DNA of 64,000 bases from Arthrobacter sp. AQ5-06 (GTDB lineage: Bacteria; Actinomycetota; Actinomycetes; Actinomycetales; Micrococcaceae): the NCBI RefSeq assembly GCF_003287955.1, contig NZ_QMKP01000003.1, positions 124,001 to 188,000 of the forward strand, in the 5' to 3' direction. The notes beneath the pieces are model-generated. The model was given only the letters and a program-made list of their open reading frames with translations. It was not told the DNA's origin and ran no database searches. Numbering within the stretch: the first letter of the stretch is position 1; every line of letters begins with the position of its first letter. Made by a program: the position numbers and the translations under genes. Positions 40,864-48,811 of the stretch are shown piece after piece.

Positions 40864-41607
40864 ATGCGCCTTCATCCCCTGACGTCGCTTGCGGCTGCCG
40901 GCAGCACAGCAGTCATCACGACGGCGGCTGCCAGTTGGCCGCTGTCCGTCACCGTGATCGCCGTGGCCGCTGGCTTGTCGGTAGCCGGGGGAGTGGCGCG
41001 CCGGATGCTGCCGGCGGTGGCGGTCATCCTGGTTCCGTTGGTCCTGTCGCTGCTGGCCATGCATGGACTGTTCTTTCCTGAGGGCACCACGGTGCTGGCG
41101 CAGTGGGGCCCGGCGCGCGTCACCGTGGAAGGCCTCCATTTCGCTTTCGAGCGGGCTTCGCAGCTTTCCGCCGCGGTGCTGGTGCTGCTGCTGTGGTCCT
41201 TCACCATAAGCGTCCCGGACCTGGTGGCCGCCCTGTCCACCCGCGGCGTCCACGCACGGTTCGCGTTTGTGGTTGCCTCCACCCTGACGCTGCTGCCGGC
41301 CATCAGCTCACGGCTGGGGCGGATCCGGCAGGCCCAGGAAGCGCGTGGCCTGGTGATCAGGCCTGGAATTGTCGGGCGCGCGGGCGCGTTCCGGTGGCAG
41401 GCGGTTCCCCTGGTGCTGTCGCTCGTGGAGGAAGCAGGCACCCGCGCGGCGGCCTTGCAGGCCCGCGGTTTCGGCAGTTCCGGGCCACGCACGAGCTACC
41501 GGGAAGTGCCCGACCCTCCGGCCCAGCGGTGGGTGCGCGTGGTTCTGCTGCTCGCGGCGGTGGCGGCCATCGCCGCCCGCCTCTGGCAGCCGACGGCGGG
41601 TGCTTAG
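40864..41607 (+). CDS. ecfT: ECF transporter transmembrane (T) component
   Basis: Protein of 247 aa with about five membrane helices. It carries the two Ala-Arg-Gly coupling motifs typical of EcfT, QEARGLVIRPG (about 160) and LQARGFGSSGP (about 200), which insert into grooves of the two ATPase domains. Located 10 bases after the S component and 2 bases before the ATPase gene, so stoichiometric co-expression is expected. A dedicated (group I) ECF transporter is implied because S, T and A genes are together. Confidence 0.88.
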   Translation: MRLHPLTSLAAAGSTAVITTAAASWPLSVTVIAVAAGLSVAGGVARRMLPAVAVILVPLVLSLLAMHGLFFPEGTTVLAQWGPARVTVEGLHFAFERASQLSAAVLVLLLWSFTISVPDLVAALSTRGVHARFAFVVASTLTLLPAISSRLGRIRQAQEARGLVIRPGIVGRAGAFRWQAVPLVLSLVEEAGTRAAALQARGFGSSGPRTSYREVPDPPAQRWVRVVLLLAAVAAIAARLWQPTAGA

Positions 41608-41609
41608 TA

Positions 41610-43139
41610 ATGTCGCGAAGCTCACCTCCGGGTCTGGCTGCGGGTATCGAAGAATTTGTCTTCCCCGGCGAGCAGGAGCCGGTTCTGGCGGGACTTGAGG
41701 TGTCCTTCGCCGCGGGATCGCTGACAGCCGTGCTCGGCGGATCCGGCAGCGGAAAGTCAACACTGGGACGGCTGCTCGCCGGCTGGTTGCTGCCCGGCGA
41801 CGGCGGGACACTCACGGGCTTTCTCGAGCTTGCCGGCACGCGCCTCCGGTTCGCCGGAACAACTGCCGATCCGCGGATCGATCCCGGCAGTTGGGGCCGC
41901 CAGGTGGGCTTTGTGCCGCAGGATCCCGCCGCCGCCGTGTCCACGGTCCGTGCCACGGTGGCCGAGGAGTTGGCCTTTGGACTGGAAAACGCGGGGGTTG
42001 ACCGTGAGAGTATGGTCAGCGCCGTCCGGCACACGGCAGCGCTGACCGGCCTAACCCGGCTGCTGTACCGGGATCCTGCCACGCTTTCCGGCGGTCAGTT
42101 GCGCCGTCTGGCCATCGGCTGCGCGGTCATTTCCCGCCCTGCAGTTCTCATCATGGATGAGCCCTTCGCCTCCCTCGACACGGACGGAGCCGAAGACCTC
42201 GCTGCCCTGGTGCGGAACGTCGTACGGGACGGCGCCGCCGTCGTGATCCTGAGCCAACGCGCCGATGTCTTCCTGCACAACGCCGATACCTGGCTGGTCC
42301 TTGCCGGCGGTACCGTAGCTGCGGCTGGCTCGCCGACAGAAATCGTGGCTGCCGGGGCGCTGGAAATGGCGGGCGTGGTCCGCACCCGCCCGCATACGGG
42401 TCTCCGGCCGCTGGCAGACGCAGGATATTCATCAGCTTTTGCCGGTCCGCCGGCTTTGGAACTGCGTGACGTATCGTTCACGTACCGGGCGGCGCAGCGC
42501 CGAGGCTGGTTCAGGGCACAACCGGGCCCGCCGGCTGACATTGTCCTGCACGGACTCAGCCTGGCCGTCAGTGCGGGCGAGATCCTGGCGGTGGCAGGTC
42601 CCAACGGCGCGGGAAAATCCACACTACTGAGGCACCTCAACGGCTTGCTTCAACCCACGGCAGGCAGCGTGCTGGTCAAGGGGCGGAACATCGGCGGACA
42701 GCCGGCGGGACGCGTGGCCGCCGAGGTCGGGCTCCTTTTCCAGCAGCCCAGGGACCAGCTGTTTGAGCGGACCGTGGAACGGGAAGTCCGCTTCGGACTC
42801 GAGCGCCGGCAGCCAGCGGCTGACCAGGCGGTGCAGCAAGCACTCGCCGCCGTTGGCCTGGAGCACCTTGCCGGACGGCATCCGGCCGAACTGCCCGCGT
42901 CCCAGCAGCGGCTTCTGGCCCTGGCCACTGTGCTGGCCCGGCGTCCCTCAGTCCTTGCCCTGGACGAGCCGACCGTTGCCCTGGACGGTTATGGCCTGGC
43001 CGCGCTGGACCGGGTGGTGCGCAGCACGACGGCGGAGGGCGCCGCCGTCGTGCTGGTCACCCACGACCTGGACTACGCTCGGTCCATCGCGCACCGGCTG
43101 GTGCGCCTCGATGCCGGCCGCTTGCTACCCGCGGACTGA
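41610..43139 (+). CDS. ECF transporter ATPase, two fused ABC domains (EcfA-A')
   Basis: Protein of 509 aa containing two ABC ATPase domains. Domain 1: Walker A LGGSGSGKSTLGRLLA at about 42-52, signature LSGGQLRRLAIGCA, Walker B VLIMDEPFASLD. Domain 2: Walker A AGPNGAGKSTLLRHL at about 329, Walker B VLALDEPTVALDG. The second signature reads LPASQQRLLALATVLA, i.e. a degenerate version of LSGGQ, suggesting one composite ATP site is weakened. ATG 41610 is adjacent to the ecfT stop (TAGTAATG). The 3' end overlaps the convergent fatty-acid oxidation gene by 15 bases. Confidence 0.9.
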   Translation: MSRSSPPGLAAGIEEFVFPGEQEPVLAGLEVSFAAGSLTAVLGGSGSGKSTLGRLLAGWLLPGDGGTLTGFLELAGTRLRFAGTTADPRIDPGSWGRQVGFVPQDPAAAVSTVRATVAEELAFGLENAGVDRESMVSAVRHTAALTGLTRLLYRDPATLSGGQLRRLAIGCAVISRPAVLIMDEPFASLDTDGAEDLAALVRNVVRDGAAVVILSQRADVFLHNADTWLVLAGGTVAAAGSPTEIVAAGALEMAGVVRTRPHTGLRPLADAGYSSAFAGPPALELRDVSFTYRAAQRRGWFRAQPGPPADIVLHGLSLAVSAGEILAVAGPNGAGKSTLLRHLNGLLQPTAGSVLVKGRNIGGQPAGRVAAEVGLLFQQPRDQLFERTVEREVRFGLERRQPAADQAVQQALAAVGLEHLAGRHPAELPASQQRLLALATVLARRPSVLALDEPTVALDGYGLAALDRVVRSTTAEGAAVVLVTHDLDYARSIAHRLVRLDAGRLLPAD

Positions 43140-45341
43140 TTCCGGGGTTGCCGGATCCGGGCTAACTGATTCCGAGGACTGAACCGCCACACCGGAGGCA
43201 ACGCCGGGTGGGAGGAACCGCCTGCCGTTGACCCGCTCTGAGGCGCCCACACGGTCCAGGTATGGCGTGATGCCGCCCAGGAACATCGGCCAGCCAGCGC
43301 CGAGGATCATGCAGAGGTCGATGTCTTCAGGGCCGGCCACCACGCCCTCATCCAGCATCAGCCCGATCTCTTCGGCCAGGGCATCCTGGACGCGGCGCAG
43401 CACGTCGCCCCCGGTGGACGGTGACGTGCCAAAGGACATGAGTGACAGGGTGGACTCCGGGATCTCGCGGGAGCCGTCGGCCGCCGGGGCCCAAAGTGAT
43501 TTCACGCCGTTCTCGATCAGTTTCTGCAGGTTCGTGGACACGGCGAAGCGGTCTCCGAAGGCGGCGTGCAGGGACTCCTGGACATGCTGGGCCACCGGCA
43601 GGCCCACCATGGCACCCAGCGTGAACGGGGTCATCGGCAGGCCCATGGGGCGCAGCGAGGTGTCGGCAATGTCCGCAGGGGTTCCCTCGTCGAAGGCGGC
43701 CGTCACTTCGCCCATGAGCCGCAGCAATATCCTGTTGACCACAAAGGCCGGCGCATCCTTGACCAGGACCGCGGTCTTCTTCAGGCCCTTGGCGAGCTCA
43801 AAAGCGGTGGCCAGCACGGCGTCGTCGGTCTTGGGCGCGCGCACGATTTCGAGCAGCGGCATCACGGCCACCGGGTTGAAGAAGTGGAAGCCCACCAGCC
43901 GTTCCGGGTGCACGAGGTCTTCGGCCATGGCCGTCACGGACAGCGAGGACGTGTTGGTGGCGAGGATGCAGTCCGGCGAGACGATTGCTTCCACCTCGGC
44001 GAAGACCTGCTTCTTGACGTTCAGCTCTTCGAAGACAGCCTCAATGACAAAGTCCGCGTCCGCGAAGGCTTCCTTGGAGACAGATCCCGTGACCAGCGCC
44101 CTGGTGCGGTTGGCTGCGTCCTGGCTGATCCTTTTCTTGCCGAGGAGCTTGTCCACCTCGGCATGGACGTAGCCCACGCCCTTGTCCACACGGGCCTGGT
44201 CGATGTCCGTCATCACCACGGGGACCTTGAGTTGGCGGGCGAACAAAAGGGCGAGCTGGCTGGCCATGAGGCCCGCACCCACGACGCCGATCTTGGTGAC
44301 CGGACGGGCGAGCTTACGGTCCGGTGCGCCGGCGGGCCGCTTGGAACGCTTCTGGACCAGGTCCAGGAATGCGTATACGGTGGCGCGGAACTCGTCTGTC
44401 TGCATCAGACCGGCGAGGGTTTCGCACTCGAGGGCGGCCGATTCGGCCTGGGACATGGTCCGGTTGGCTTCGAGGATGTCCAGGACCTTGGCCGGCGCAG
44501 GAGAGGCGTTGGAGGTCTTGGCCTCCACAAACGTCCGGCCGGCGGCGACGGCTGCGGACCAGCGCCCGGCAACGGCGGGGTCAGCGGGGTCCACGGCGTT
44601 GGCCCGTGCCGGGACCACCTCGCCGGTGATGACCATGGCCGCCCAGGCGAGGGACTGTTCCAGGAAGTCTGCCGGTTCAAACAGGGCGTCGGCGATGCCG
44701 AGCTGGAAGGCCTGGGGCCCGTTGAGCGTCCGGTTGTTGCTGAGCGGGTTCTCGATCATCACCTTGACCGCGTTCTCGGGTCCGATCAGGCGCGGCAGGA
44801 TGTAGACGCCGCCCCAGCCGGGGACCAGGCCGATGAAGGCCTCGGGAAGCGCCAGCGCACCGACGCCGGTGGACACCGTGCGGTACGAGGACTGCAGGGC
44901 GATCTCCAGACCGCCGCCCAAGGCAACGCCGTTGATGAACGCGAAGCTGGGGACGCCGAGGTTGGCCAGTGTGGCATAAACGTCATGCCCGAGCTGCGCC
45001 ATCCACAGGCCATGATCGCGGTCCTCGAGCGACTTCACCGCGGACAGGTCAGCGCCGGCCACGAGGAAGTACGGCTTGCCGGTCACGCCCACGCCCACGA
45101 TCTCGCCGCGGGCCGCACGCCCCTTCAGGCCCTCCAGGACCGTGCCCAGTTCTACCAGGGTATTGGGGCCCAGCGTGGTGGGTTTGGAGTGGTCCAGGCC
45201 GTTGTCCAGGGTGATCAGCGCAAACACTCCGGGGCTCTGCTGACCGGGGCCGGCCGGCAACTTGATGTCCTGGACGTACGAGTGGGTCACGGTTTCGTCG
45301 GGGAAGAGCTCGGCAAGCTTGGTGAAATCGGCGGCGCTCAT
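43125..45341 (-). CDS. 3-hydroxyacyl-CoA dehydrogenase / enoyl-CoA hydratase (FadB/FadJ-type)
   Basis: Bifunctional beta-oxidation protein of 738 aa. The N-terminal crotonase domain has the oxyanion/catalytic segment NGVALGGGLEIALQSSYR and PEAFIGLVPGWGG. The central NAD-binding domain starts at IGVVGAGLMASQLALLFARQ with FHFFNPVAVMPLLEIVRAP, and two C-terminal 3HCDH helical domains follow. It hydrates enoyl-CoA and oxidises 3-hydroxyacyl-CoA. ATG 45341 overlaps the thiolase stop (ATGA) and homology begins at MSAADFTKLAELFP; the upstream extension is in the thiolase gene. With the thiolase it forms a complete FadBA-type trifunctional pair. Confidence 0.94.
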   Translation of the reverse strand: MSAADFTKLAELFPDETVTHSYVQDIKLPAGPGQQSPGVFALITLDNGLDHSKPTTLGPNTLVELGTVLEGLKGRAARGEIVGVGVTGKPYFLVAGADLSAVKSLEDRDHGLWMAQLGHDVYATLANLGVPSFAFINGVALGGGLEIALQSSYRTVSTGVGALALPEAFIGLVPGWGGVYILPRLIGPENAVKVMIENPLSNNRTLNGPQAFQLGIADALFEPADFLEQSLAWAAMVITGEVVPARANAVDPADPAVAGRWSAAVAAGRTFVEAKTSNASPAPAKVLDILEANRTMSQAESAALECETLAGLMQTDEFRATVYAFLDLVQKRSKRPAGAPDRKLARPVTKIGVVGAGLMASQLALLFARQLKVPVVMTDIDQARVDKGVGYVHAEVDKLLGKKRISQDAANRTRALVTGSVSKEAFADADFVIEAVFEELNVKKQVFAEVEAIVSPDCILATNTSSLSVTAMAEDLVHPERLVGFHFFNPVAVMPLLEIVRAPKTDDAVLATAFELAKGLKKTAVLVKDAPAFVVNRILLRLMGEVTAAFDEGTPADIADTSLRPMGLPMTPFTLGAMVGLPVAQHVQESLHAAFGDRFAVSTNLQKLIENGVKSLWAPAADGSREIPESTLSLMSFGTSPSTGGDVLRRVQDALAEEIGLMLDEGVVAGPEDIDLCMILGAGWPMFLGGITPYLDRVGASERVNGRRFLPPGVASGVAVQSSESVSPDPATPESVRG

Positions 45342-46618
45342 GCGGCGGCTCCTTCGGTGGTTGCTTCGTTCGCTGCCGTTGCTACGACGGCACCGCTGTA
45401 ATCGGAGTGGTACGGGTTTTCCCAGATGACGGTGGCGCCCATGCCCAAGCCTATGCACATGGTGGTGATCCCGTACCGGACGGAGGGGTCTTCTTCGAAC
45501 TGCCGGGCGAGCTGGTTCATCAGCCTGACGCCGGAGGACGCGAGGGGGTGGCCCACCGCGATGGCGCCGCCGTAGCGGTTAACGCGGGGGTCGTCGTCGG
45601 AAATTCCAAAGTGGTCCAGGAAGCTCAGGACCTGCACGGCGAAGGCTTCATTGATCTCGAAGAGTCCGATGTCCTCAATGCTGAGGCCGGCGTTCCTGAG
45701 GGCCTTTTCGGTGGCGGGCACGGGCCCGATGCCCATGACCTCCGGCTCGACGCCCGCGTAGGCGTAGCTGACCAGCCGCATCTTGACCGGCAGGCCCAGT
45801 TCCGCGGCGGCCTCTGAGGACGCCAGGACGGCGGCAGTAGCGCCGTCATTCAGGCCGGCGGCGTTGCCTGCCGTCACGCGGCCGTGGGCGCGGAAGGGAG
45901 TCCGCAGGGCCGCCAGGTCCTCGAGCGTGGTACCCGGGCGGGGCGGCTCATCAATGCTGTTCACCGTCCACCCTTGTCCCGGCTTCAGGGTAGCGACCGA
46001 AACGAGGTCAGGCTGGATCTGGCCCTGGGCGTAGGCGGCTGCGAGCTTGTCCTGCGAGGCAACCGCGTAGGCGTCTGTGCGTTCCTTGGTGATGGCGGGA
46101 AAACGGTCGTGCAGGTTTTCGGCCGTGTTGCCCATGTTCAGGGCGGCAGGGTCAACCAGCCGCTCGGACATAAATCGCGGGTTCGGATCGGCGCCGGAGC
46201 CCATCGGGTGGTTGCCCATGTGCTCCACCCCGCCGGCGATGACGACGTCGTAGGCGCCGAAACCGATGCCGCTCGCCGTTGTGGTGACTGCGGTCATGGC
46301 GCCGGCGCACATGCGGTCGATGGCGAATCCGGGGACAGTGCGGGGGAGCCCTGCCAGGAGTGCGGCCGTGCGGCCGAGGGTCAGTCCCTGATCGCCGGTC
46401 TGTGTGGTGGCGGCGACTGCGACTTCGTCGATCCGGGCCGCGGGCAGGGTGGGGTTGCGGCGCAGAAGTTCGCGGATGCACTTCACCATCAGGTCATCGG
46501 CGCGGGTTCCGGCGTAGATGCCTTTCTCGCCGGCCCGGCCGAAGGGTGTGCGGACGCCGTCAACAAAAACGACGTCGCGGACAGTTCGCGGGGACCCGCT
46601 GCTTCCGTGGTGGCTCAC
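45338..46618 (-). CDS. acetyl-CoA acyltransferase (thiolase, FadA-type)
   Basis: Thiolase of 426 aa performing the last beta-oxidation step. The acyl-accepting Cys lies in DRMCAGAMTAVTTTA. The other catalytic residues are in NEAFAVQ, AVGHPLASSGVR and MCIGLGMGATVIWEN. The GTG start at 46618 has GAGGAG five bases upstream. A long nested palindrome lies 67 bases upstream of the start, in the right place to be the operator of a fatty-acid-responsive repressor. First gene of the operon with the FadB-type protein. Confidence 0.94.
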   Translation of the reverse strand: MSHHGSSGSPRTVRDVVFVDGVRTPFGRAGEKGIYAGTRADDLMVKCIRELLRRNPTLPAARIDEVAVAATTQTGDQGLTLGRTAALLAGLPRTVPGFAIDRMCAGAMTAVTTTASGIGFGAYDVVIAGGVEHMGNHPMGSGADPNPRFMSERLVDPAALNMGNTAENLHDRFPAITKERTDAYAVASQDKLAAAYAQGQIQPDLVSVATLKPGQGWTVNSIDEPPRPGTTLEDLAALRTPFRAHGRVTAGNAAGLNDGATAAVLASSEAAAELGLPVKMRLVSYAYAGVEPEVMGIGPVPATEKALRNAGLSIEDIGLFEINEAFAVQVLSFLDHFGISDDDPRVNRYGGAIAVGHPLASSGVRLMNQLARQFEEDPSVRYGITTMCIGLGMGATVIWENPYHSDYSGAVVATAANEATTEGAAA

Positions 46619-46684
46619 GTTTACTCCTCATCGAGACGTTGGCGCCGTCCGGAGGCCAAAGGGCAGCACTCGGCGGGACGGCAG

Positions 46685-46720
46685 TGCACACCATGTTACT
46701 CGCCAGTAACATAGTGTGCA
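46685..46720. promoter_or_regulatory. 36-bp nested palindrome upstream of the thiolase operon
   Basis: The inner arms ATGTTACT and AGTAACAT (4-base centre CGCC) are flanked by outer arms TGCACAC and GTGTGCA; one mismatch in 16 pairs. It overlaps a TATGTT -10-like element on the minus strand. No T-run follows, so operator rather than terminator. Confidence 0.6.
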
Positions 46721-46739
46721 AGGCTCGGTGAAGGGGCGT

Positions 46740-48068
46740 TTACTCGGTGGCTGCGGTTGCCTTGTTTTCCTTGGCCGGCAGCGGTTGCGGGTTGAGGAAA
46801 GCGTCAGTGATGAGCGGCGCGATCAGGCCGATCTGCCATTCGCGGGCACCGAGGGTGCGCAGCTCAGTGGCCACGGCTTCCTCGGTAATATCCGACGGCG
46901 GACGCCACGCCACGCGGCGCAGGTAGTCCGGCGTCAGCAGGTTCTCCACGGGAAGGTTCAGCACGTCCGCCTTCTCCTGCAGGAGCGGGCGGGCGGTGGA
47001 CAGGCGTGCGGCGGCCTCGGGGTCGCGATCGGACCACACCCGCGGCGGGGGTGGTGCGTTGGTAGGCAGGTGCAGCGGCGGAAGGTCCTCAAGATCGCGG
47101 GCAGCGGCGATGCACCGGAGCCACCGGGGTGCCTCACGCTGAGCCGCACGGCCATGGAAGCCCTTGGTGCCGAGCAGTTGGGGAACGGTGGATGGCATGG
47201 CCTTGGCGGCGGACACCAGGGCGGAATCAGGAATCAGCCGTCCCGGCGCCACATCGCGCTTCTGTGCCAGGGAATCGCGCTCCAGCCACATTTCGCGGAC
47301 CGCGGCCAGCTGGCGCCGGTCACGGATCTGGTGCAGGCCCGACGTCTTGCGCCAGGGGTCAACCCGGGGAGGGGCCACACCCGCGGCAAGGATTGCGGCA
47401 AATTCCTGCTCCGCGTATTCCAGCTTGCCGTCGGCCTGCAGCAGTTCGATGAGTTCTTCGCGCAGTTCGGTCAGGACTTCCACGTCCAGGGCGGCGTAGC
47501 GCAGCCACGGCTCGGGCAGGGGCCGGGTGGACCAGTCGGCGGCCGAATGTTCCTTCGCCAGGCCAAAACCGAGCAGTTGTTCGATGACGGCAGCCAGGCC
47601 AACGCGTGGCAGCCCGGCCAGCCGCGCGGCGAGCTCCGTGTCAAAGAGCTTGTCCGGCCACATGCCCAACTCCAGCAGGCAGGGCAGGTCCTGGCTGGCT
47701 GCATGCAGGATCCATTCCACCCCCTGGAGCGCATCGTTGATGATGGACAGGTTCTCGAACGGTTCAGGATCGATCAGCCAGGTACCGGAGCCTTCGCGCC
47801 GGATCTGCACCAGGAACGCGCGCTGGCCGTACCGGAATCCTGAGGCCCGTTCTGCATCAACCCCTGCGGGCCCTGTTCCGGCGGCGATGGCTGCCGCACA
47901 CCGCTCCAGCCCGGACTGCGTTTCGATAACCAGCGGCACGCCGTCGCGCGGTGCGTCAAGGTCAATGACAACGGGGACTTGGCTGTCGAAGCCTTCCACG
48001 GTGATGTGGGGAGTGGTATCAGCAGCCGGAGCGCCGGCCGTGGTGTTTTCCGGAATATGAGGGGTCAT
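46740..48068 (-). CDS. rnd: ribonuclease D-like 3'-5' exonuclease with HRDC domain
   Basis: Protein of 442 aa with a DEDDy exonuclease domain (about 60-220): AGVDAERASGFRYGQRAFLV with Asp and Glu, HAASQDLPCLLELG, and RYAALDVEVLTELRE with the Tyr and last Asp. An HRDC domain follows (about 240-320; LAAVREMWLERDSLAQKRDV). This family trims 3' ends of structured RNA such as tRNA precursors. M. tuberculosis has the orthologue directly after dxs; here 11 kb separates them. It starts at ATG 48068; TAAACT 9 bases upstream is a probable -10, giving a very short leader. Confidence 0.9.
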   Translation of the reverse strand: MTPHIPENTTAGAPAADTTPHITVEGFDSQVPVVIDLDAPRDGVPLVIETQSGLERCAAAIAAGTGPAGVDAERASGFRYGQRAFLVQIRREGSGTWLIDPEPFENLSIINDALQGVEWILHAASQDLPCLLELGMWPDKLFDTELAARLAGLPRVGLAAVIEQLLGFGLAKEHSAADWSTRPLPEPWLRYAALDVEVLTELREELIELLQADGKLEYAEQEFAAILAAGVAPPRVDPWRKTSGLHQIRDRRQLAAVREMWLERDSLAQKRDVAPGRLIPDSALVSAAKAMPSTVPQLLGTKGFHGRAAQREAPRWLRCIAAARDLEDLPPLHLPTNAPPPPRVWSDRDPEAAARLSTARPLLQEKADVLNLPVENLLTPDYLRRVAWRPPSDITEEAVATELRTLGAREWQIGLIAPLITDAFLNPQPLPAKENKATAATE

Positions 48069-48099
48069 GATGCCTTCAGTTTACCGACAAGGGGCAGTC

Positions 48100-48750
48100 C
48101 TAGTTCCGGCGCCGGCGCGGGAGGGCCGCGACGCCGTCGGGCAGAGGGGGGAGGCCGGCGAACGTACAGACCATGTCTGACCATGCCTCCAGATGGGCAG
48201 TGACGTCCGAAGACGCCGGAGTCCAGGAGGCGCGCAGCTCGATATCGATCGACCCGGGCCGGTCAGAAAGTGTTCCAAAGCTCTCCGACAGGACGCGCGT
48301 GGCGGTCCCGCCGGCCGCCCGGTACGGGGCCTTGTGATTCTCCAGTGCCTCGACCAGCCAGGTCCAGGCGACGGTTCCCAGCATTTCGTCGTTGCCCATT
48401 TCGGGCTCAAGCTGGGCCCGGATGTAGGTGACAATCCGGAATTCGCCGTCCCAGACTGCTGATCCTTCGGGGTCGTGCAGCAGGATGAAGCGGCCAGTGG
48501 CCAGCTCGGTATCGTCGTCGTCCTCGGTGCCGGACGCCGCTGCCAGGGCCATGGCTGCGGGCCCGTGGACCGGTGTGGTGCCGCTGCCCGGTCCGGGCGC
48601 CATGACCTCGGCCCCGAGTGCCACGGCGAACGGCGCCAGGCGCGCCGGGGCGGGAATTTCCGCCAGGCGCAGTTCACTGCGGCATTGGGCCTTCCTGAGG
48701 GTTCCCAAGGCGTGGAGAAATTCCGGGGGAACCTGGGCTAGTGCGTTCAC
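48100..48750 (-). CDS. DUF3000 family protein
   Basis: Soluble actinobacterial protein of 216 aa, unknown function, neighbour of the RNase D gene also in M. tuberculosis. Visible conserved pieces are VPPEFLHALGTLRKAQCRSE, ELRLAEIPAPARLAPFAVAL, and ELRASWTPASSDVTAHLEAW near the C-terminus. The GTG start at 48750 lacks a Shine-Dalgarno but follows TAATCT by 6 bases, so a leaderless transcript is predicted. It is 31 bases upstream of the RNase D gene and could be co-transcribed with it. Confidence 0.85.
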   Translation of the reverse strand: MNALAQVPPEFLHALGTLRKAQCRSELRLAEIPAPARLAPFAVALGAEVMAPGPGSGTTPVHGPAAMALAAASGTEDDDDTELATGRFILLHDPEGSAVWDGEFRIVTYIRAQLEPEMGNDEMLGTVAWTWLVEALENHKAPYRAAGGTATRVLSESFGTLSDRPGSIDIELRASWTPASSDVTAHLEAWSDMVCTFAGLPPLPDGVAALPRRRRN

Positions 48751-48756
48751 CTTCGC

Positions 48757-48762
48757 AGATTA
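48757..48762 (-). promoter_or_regulatory. -10 element of predicted leaderless promoter for the DUF3000 gene
   Basis: TAATCT on the minus strand, six bases before the GTG at 48750. No clear -35 is seen. Confidence 0.5.
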
Positions 48763-48811
48763 CGCAACGGCAGGGGGCGGGCAGCGCAGGCTCGCCGTCG
48801 GCCGGTCCATC

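Noticed and set aside
43566-45401. 611-codon open frame on the plus strand across the FadB-type gene
   Set aside because: It is an antisense shadow of a high-GC gene; the minus-strand product has full crotonase and dehydrogenase motifs.
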